DNA of 44,878 nt from Streptomyces wedmorensis (GTDB lineage Bacteria > Actinomycetota > Actinomycetes > Streptomycetales > Streptomycetaceae): positions 1-44,878 of the forward strand of contig NZ_JNWK01000057.1 of assembly GCF_000716445.1 (NCBI RefSeq). The letters are read 5' to 3'. Below are positions 41,590-44,878 of the stretch, in pieces (position 1 is the first letter of the stretch; each line of letters begins with the position of its first letter). The position numbers and the translations under genes are program-made. The notes under the pieces were generated by a model that did not search any database, was not told where the DNA came from, and saw only the letters and a list, made by a program, of their open reading frames with translations.

Positions 41590-43667
41590 CGCTGGTCCCC
41601 GGTCGCCGGGGCTGAACAGCCTGCGGCGAGAGCCAGGACGTCGCCGGTGTAGACGGGCGCTTCGAGACTGTAGGTCCCGCGGGCGAGTCGCATAGTGACC
41701 TCGTCGTTGCCGGCCTGCGGCATCTCGAACACGTCGTTGTCCAGCCCGACCACTGTGGCTCCGGCCGCGGCCGGAGCACCGTCGGCGTCGACGAACCTCA
41801 TGGTCACGTCGTAGGACTCGGCCTCACGGTTCACGACCAGCGCAGTGCGGACGGACCGGTCGCCCGCGGTGGCCACGACGACACCGCCATAGACGCCGTC
41901 CGGCATCTCGGCCGACGTGTCGACGGCGGCGGCCACTTCGGTCGTACCGCGGGCCGGAACGGTCACCTGTCGGGCGTCCAGGCTGAACAGGCCTGCGGGC
42001 ACGGCCTCGCCGTCTGGCCCCGTCGCCTCCACGGCCAGATCGAGGGTGACCGGAGCGTCCGACAGGTTCCGGTAGGTGAGGCGCCTGACCTCGACCTGGT
42101 CGTCGTCGTGCGGCCACCGCTGGAGACCGAAGTCCAGGGAACCCTGATCGCCGACGACGGTCTGGTCGACGGCCCGCGCCACGTCCAGCCGACCGCTGCC
42201 CTGAAGGAACGGCCCGGCATTCCGGCCGGCTGCGGCCGACGAGGTCAGTGCCTGCTTGATCCGGCGGCCGCTCCAGTCCGGGTGCTGCTGAGCCAGAAGA
42301 GCCGCCGCGCCGGCGACGTGCGGGGTGGCCATGGACGTTCCCGACATGGAGACGTAGCCATCCTCGGCCGGGTCCCCCTGATAGCCTTCCGTCGCCTTCG
42401 CCGCGACGATCTCCACACCCGGCGCGGCGATGTCCGGCTTCAGCGCCCCGTCGGCCGTCGGGCCCGTGCCCGAGAAGCCTGCGACGGCGTCCACACGGTC
42501 CACGGCACCCACCGTCAGCGCCTCCCCGGCACTGCCCGGAGAGTCGAGCGTGCCCGCGCCCGGTCCGCTGTTGCCCGCCGCGACGGCGAAGAGCACCCCC
42601 TCTTCCTCGCTGTAGCGATTGATGGCCAGCTCCAGCGGATCCAGCCCCGGAGCGTCCGGCGCGCCCAGGCTCATGTTGACGACACGGGCGCCCTCGGCGA
42701 CAGCCCAGTCGATGCCAGCGAGAATGCCCGAGTCGTAGCCCGTCCCGTAATCGTCCAGGACTTTGCCGTCGAGAATCTCGGCGTCGGGCGCCACACCCCG
42801 AAAGCGGCCCCCGGAGCGGGCACCAGACCCGGTGATGACGGATGCCACATGGGTGCCGTGGCCGGCCCGGTCCACGCTGTCGGGGGACTCCGAGAAGTTC
42901 TTCTCCGCCACCTCCGCATCCGCCAGGTCCGAATGGGTCTGATCCACGCCGGTGTCCAGTACCGCGACCCGGACACCCTTGCCCGACCAGCCCGCCTGCC
43001 AGGCCTGCGGCGCGCCGATCTGCGCGGTGCTCCGATCCAGGCTCGCCCGGCGTACGCCGTCGAGCCAGATCGCGCGGACGCCGGAGGTCCGGCCGCGCTG
43101 ACCGGCTCCCGAGCTGTCGGTCAGGGCATTCCATGCCTGTGTCGCGGATTCCTTCTGGACGCTCAGGGACGCGCCGTCGATGGCCGGCAGAGCCCGCGTG
43201 ACGGTCACGCCGACGTCGGTCAGCGCCGACCTCGTCCGGCTCGCCGACGGAGCGTAGGACACGATCAGCGGGAGCGTGTCCCGGTGCGTGTCGTCGTAGC
43301 CGGACTCGACCAGCTCCGTGACGTTGAAGAGCCGACGGTCCAGTGTCCCGGAGCCCAGCAGCCGCGAGGCGTCGAGCGGCACCACATAGGTGTGCCCCTG
43401 CACGATCCTCCGTGAGATCGGTATCCCCTGACGCCCTTTGCCCGGAGTGACGCCGGTGACCCGCCCCCGGGCATCGACGTGCGCCCGGTCACCCGTGATC
43501 AGGGCGACCGTACGGGAGACCGTGCTCGACGCCCCCGCCGTTCCACTGGTCCAAGACGCGGACGGAACGGTGGGCGCGCTGTGCGAGCCGTGGGCCGAGC
43601 CCAGCGTCAGCACTGCCGCCAGTGCCAAGGTCAGGCCGGTGGCTCTTCTGAAGACGGAACGAGACAA
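41583..43667 (-). CDS. Secreted subtilisin-like (S8) serine protease, C-terminally shortened
   Basis: This protein has 694 residues. TTG 43667 is preferred over GTG 43682 because GGAGGGG lies five bases before it; the product then starts with a signal peptide (SRSVFRRATGLTLALAAVLT). A propeptide-like region precedes the catalytic domain, with Asp238 in AVLDTGVD, His270 in GHGTHVAS, the oxyanion Asn366 in AAGNSGPG and Ser445 in GTSMATPHVAG. All key residues are present, so the product should be an exported protease. Large Streptomyces S8 proteases of this type usually run past 1,000 residues; here the protein stops shortly after TYSLEAPVYTGDVLALAAGC, within a beta domain. The shortened tail suggests a 3' deletion. 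Confidence 0.9.
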   Translation of the reverse strand: MSRSVFRRATGLTLALAAVLTLGSAHGSHSAPTVPSASWTSGTAGASSTVSRTVALITGDRAHVDARGRVTGVTPGKGRQGIPISRRIVQGHTYVVPLDASRLLGSGTLDRRLFNVTELVESGYDDTHRDTLPLIVSYAPSASRTRSALTDVGVTVTRALPAIDGASLSVQKESATQAWNALTDSSGAGQRGRTSGVRAIWLDGVRRASLDRSTAQIGAPQAWQAGWSGKGVRVAVLDTGVDQTHSDLADAEVAEKNFSESPDSVDRAGHGTHVASVITGSGARSGGRFRGVAPDAEILDGKVLDDYGTGYDSGILAGIDWAVAEGARVVNMSLGAPDAPGLDPLELAINRYSEEEGVLFAVAAGNSGPGAGTLDSPGSAGEALTVGAVDRVDAVAGFSGTGPTADGALKPDIAAPGVEIVAAKATEGYQGDPAEDGYVSMSGTSMATPHVAGAAALLAQQHPDWSGRRIKQALTSSAAAGRNAGPFLQGSGRLDVARAVDQTVVGDQGSLDFGLQRWPHDDDQVEVRRLTYRNLSDAPVTLDLAVEATGPDGEAVPAGLFSLDARQVTVPARGTTEVAAAVDTSAEMPDGVYGGVVVATAGDRSVRTALVVNREAESYDVTMRFVDADGAPAAAGATVVGLDNDVFEMPQAGNDEVTMRLARGTYSLEAPVYTGDVLALAAGCSAPATGDQRQ

Positions 43668-43931
43668 CTTTTCCCCTCCCACGAACGGCGGGGAAACCGG
43701 GTCGGGCGTACGCGCGGCGAAAACCTGCGGCGTGCGTCGACACTGGCGACCCTCCCGCGCCTCTTACGGGTCCACGCTGACAGCACGCGCCGGCCGTTCT
43801 CATCGGCGATCACCGCCTACGTGAGGTGCGACTCTTCGGAGCTCGTCGGGAAACGCCTGGCGTTTCGGCCGGTGCGCTCCCATGCTGTCCCGGACCGTTC
43901 GCGAAAGACCTGACCACCCCGGGAGCCCAAG

Positions 43932-44483
43932 GTGTTCTCCGTACGACCCGCCTCTCCGGACGACGTGCCGGCCCTCACCGACCTGATCGTGAGGAGGGCC
44001 GCGTGGATGCGTGAAAGGAAGCTGGAGGACTGGGAAGGGTGGTCGAGCAGCGCCGGCCTGATGGCGGCGCGTGCCGCCCGCCCTCGGTCACCCGCGTGGG
44101 TGCTGGAGCATGACGGGGGCGCCGTCGTCGGGTGCACCATCGTGTCGGACAGGCCTCTGGACGAAGGATGGACGGACCCCGAGCGCGGCGAAGCCGCCCT
44201 GTATCTGAACACCACGGTCACCGACCCCGCATGGCGCCGTCACCGGCCCGGGGCGCTGCTCGCCGCGTGGACCCTGCACCGGGCGGCCACCACGGGGAAG
44301 TCATGGGTACGGCGGGGTTGCGCCAACGACGGACTGCTGCGCTACTACCGGGACGTTCAGGGATTCAGCCTCGTACGGACGGTGCGCGGTGAGCACGCGG
44401 TGACGCACCTGCTGGCCCGGCAGGCCAAGGAGTCGGACGAGTCCGACCCGCGGGGGCGAGAAGCGGGGTCCCGGGAAGCCTGA
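43932..44483 (+). CDS. GNAT-family N-acetyltransferase
   Basis: This protein has 183 residues from GTG 43932, after GGGAG. It starts with FSVRPASPDDVPALTDLIVR, a typical GNAT first strand and helix. It continues with EAALYLNTTVTDPAWRRHRP and GALLAAWTLHRAATTGKSWV, where the acetyl-CoA loop (usually Q/R-x-x-G-x-G/A) reads RHRPGALL, and ends with LLRYYRDVQGFSLVRTVRGE. The substrate is unknown. It is divergent from the protease gene (264-bp spacer). The last 15 or so residues are charged and low-complexity. The IS701 remnant follows directly. Confidence 0.88.
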   Translation: MFSVRPASPDDVPALTDLIVRRAAWMRERKLEDWEGWSSSAGLMAARAARPRSPAWVLEHDGGAVVGCTIVSDRPLDEGWTDPERGEAALYLNTTVTDPAWRRHRPGALLAAWTLHRAATTGKSWVRRGCANDGLLRYYRDVQGFSLVRTVRGEHAVTHLLARQAKESDESDPRGREAGSREA

Positions 44484-44493
44484 GTTGCTTTGT

Positions 44494-44520
44494 TTGCAGC
44501 AGTTGCAGCAGTTGCAGCAG
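44494..44520 (+). repeat. Three copies of TTGCAGCAG
   Basis: This nine-base unit is repeated perfectly three times, coding Leu-Gln-Gln units in the inverted transposase segment. It probably expanded by slippage from a single LQQ. Confidence 0.85.
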
Positions 44521-44725
44521 TTCATGACGACCTCGACGTGGCAGGTGGGTCGACACCGAGCCGTTCAGCCATCGGCTGCATCGACTTCCTGCGGCCGTCC
44601 AGCAGCAGCCCCCGCAGATACAACGCGCCCTTCGCCCGCTGGTCCCGACGCACCGACGGCGCGAACACCTCCGTCGCGAACTCCTCCAACCGGCCCCGCA
44701 TCGCAGCAAGCTCCCCAGCCCTCAT
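44494..44725 (-). pseudogene. IS701-family transposase N-terminal remnant containing a micro-inversion
   Basis: On the minus strand, ATG 44725 starts MRAGELAAMRGRLEEFATEV, then VRRDQRAKGALYLRGLLLDG with RRKSMQPMAERLGVD, the start of IS701-type transposases. After GTCGAC (44549-44554) the frame fails. On the opposite strand, 44494-44548 encodes LQQLQQLQQFMTTSTWQVG, which is what should follow GVD. Flipping that 55-bp piece joins GVD to LQQ in frame. The rest of the transposase is missing. Confidence 0.8.
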
Positions 44726-44780
44726 ACAGCCAGCGAACTACCAACTACCCACCACGACAAGACCACCTAACAAAGCACTA

Positions 44781-44816
44781 CTAGGTCCTGTCCGGCCGAT
44801 CAAGGCCGGCCCTAGG
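44781..44816. mobile_element. Possible insertion sequence end with nested inverted repeats
   Basis: CTAGG at 44781 and CCTAGG near 44811 enclose CCGGCC-N6-GGCCGG (44792-44809). A GGTCCTGTCC-like start next to CTAG resembles the ends of some actinobacterial IS elements. The other end is outside the window, so this is tentative. Confidence 0.3.
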
Positions 44817-44836
44817 GGTTCTGCAAGGATGCTGGG

Positions 44837-44878
44837 ATGCAGCACCTGCCGGATGACCCGTCGCTCCTGCCCGCCCCG
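44837..44878 (+). CDS. Possible 5' end of a gene running off the right edge
   Basis: ATG 44837 opens a frame MQHLPDDPSLLPAP that continues to the window end without a stop. A purine-rich GGATGCTGGG precedes it. Fourteen codons are too few to identify a family. Confidence 0.3.
   Translation, partial: MQHLPDDPSLLPAP

Overview
The sequence is very GC-rich, with strong third-position GC bias and AGGAGG-type ribosome binding sites. Its gene families (SsgA-like protein, SARP/AfsR-like regulator, SCO4225-type membrane protein, large LuxR ATPase regulators) point to a Streptomyces or close relative, probably an accessory part of the chromosome. Five gene remnants, three transposase remnants and one gene truncated at its 5' end sit among intact genes.

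Layout. Positions 1-10,306 look like ordinary metabolic chromosome. There is the 5' end of a Xaa-Pro aminopeptidase (pepP), then a catabolic block: an MFS transporter, a short hydantoinase-like protein, a DUF917 protein and a PucR regulator, all rightward with overlapping ends. Meeting it head-on is a leftward SnoaL-like gene followed by hydantoinase subunits A and B. Together these look like a regulated uptake and ATP-dependent ring-opening module for a hydantoin-, lactam- or oxoproline-like compound; the substrate is not determined. At 10,599 a gene that begins exactly like panD (aspartate 1-decarboxylase) stops after ten codons, and a tyrosine integrase follows. This is probably the left edge of an integrated element.

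From 12,890 to 28,185 lie four intact LAL regulators (AAA ATPase plus LuxR helix-turn-helix, 911-960 residues each) in mixed orientation. Between them are a DUF2255 gene flanked by two decayed IS5-type transposase remnants, an orphan SsgA-like gene and a broken wrbA. A fifth, broken LAL gene lies at 37,583. A perfect 26-bp palindrome sits between LAL2 and LAL3.

From 28,717 to 34,271 come a pirin / GNAT / small membrane protein group opposite a MarR regulator, an Atu4866-like protein, a small secreted protein with a clear promoter, a 5'-truncated ECF sigma gene and a flavin-dependent monooxygenase-like gene. From 34,622 come an AfsR-like SARP, the broken LAL gene, an amidohydrolase, a second DUF2255 gene, a DUF1330 / ArsR pair around a five-copy tandem repeat, a subtilase that appears C-terminally shortened, a GNAT acetyltransferase, and an IS701 transposase remnant carrying a small in-frame inversion.

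No tRNA, rRNA or CRISPR array was seen. All family assignments come from reading motifs by eye, without database searches.
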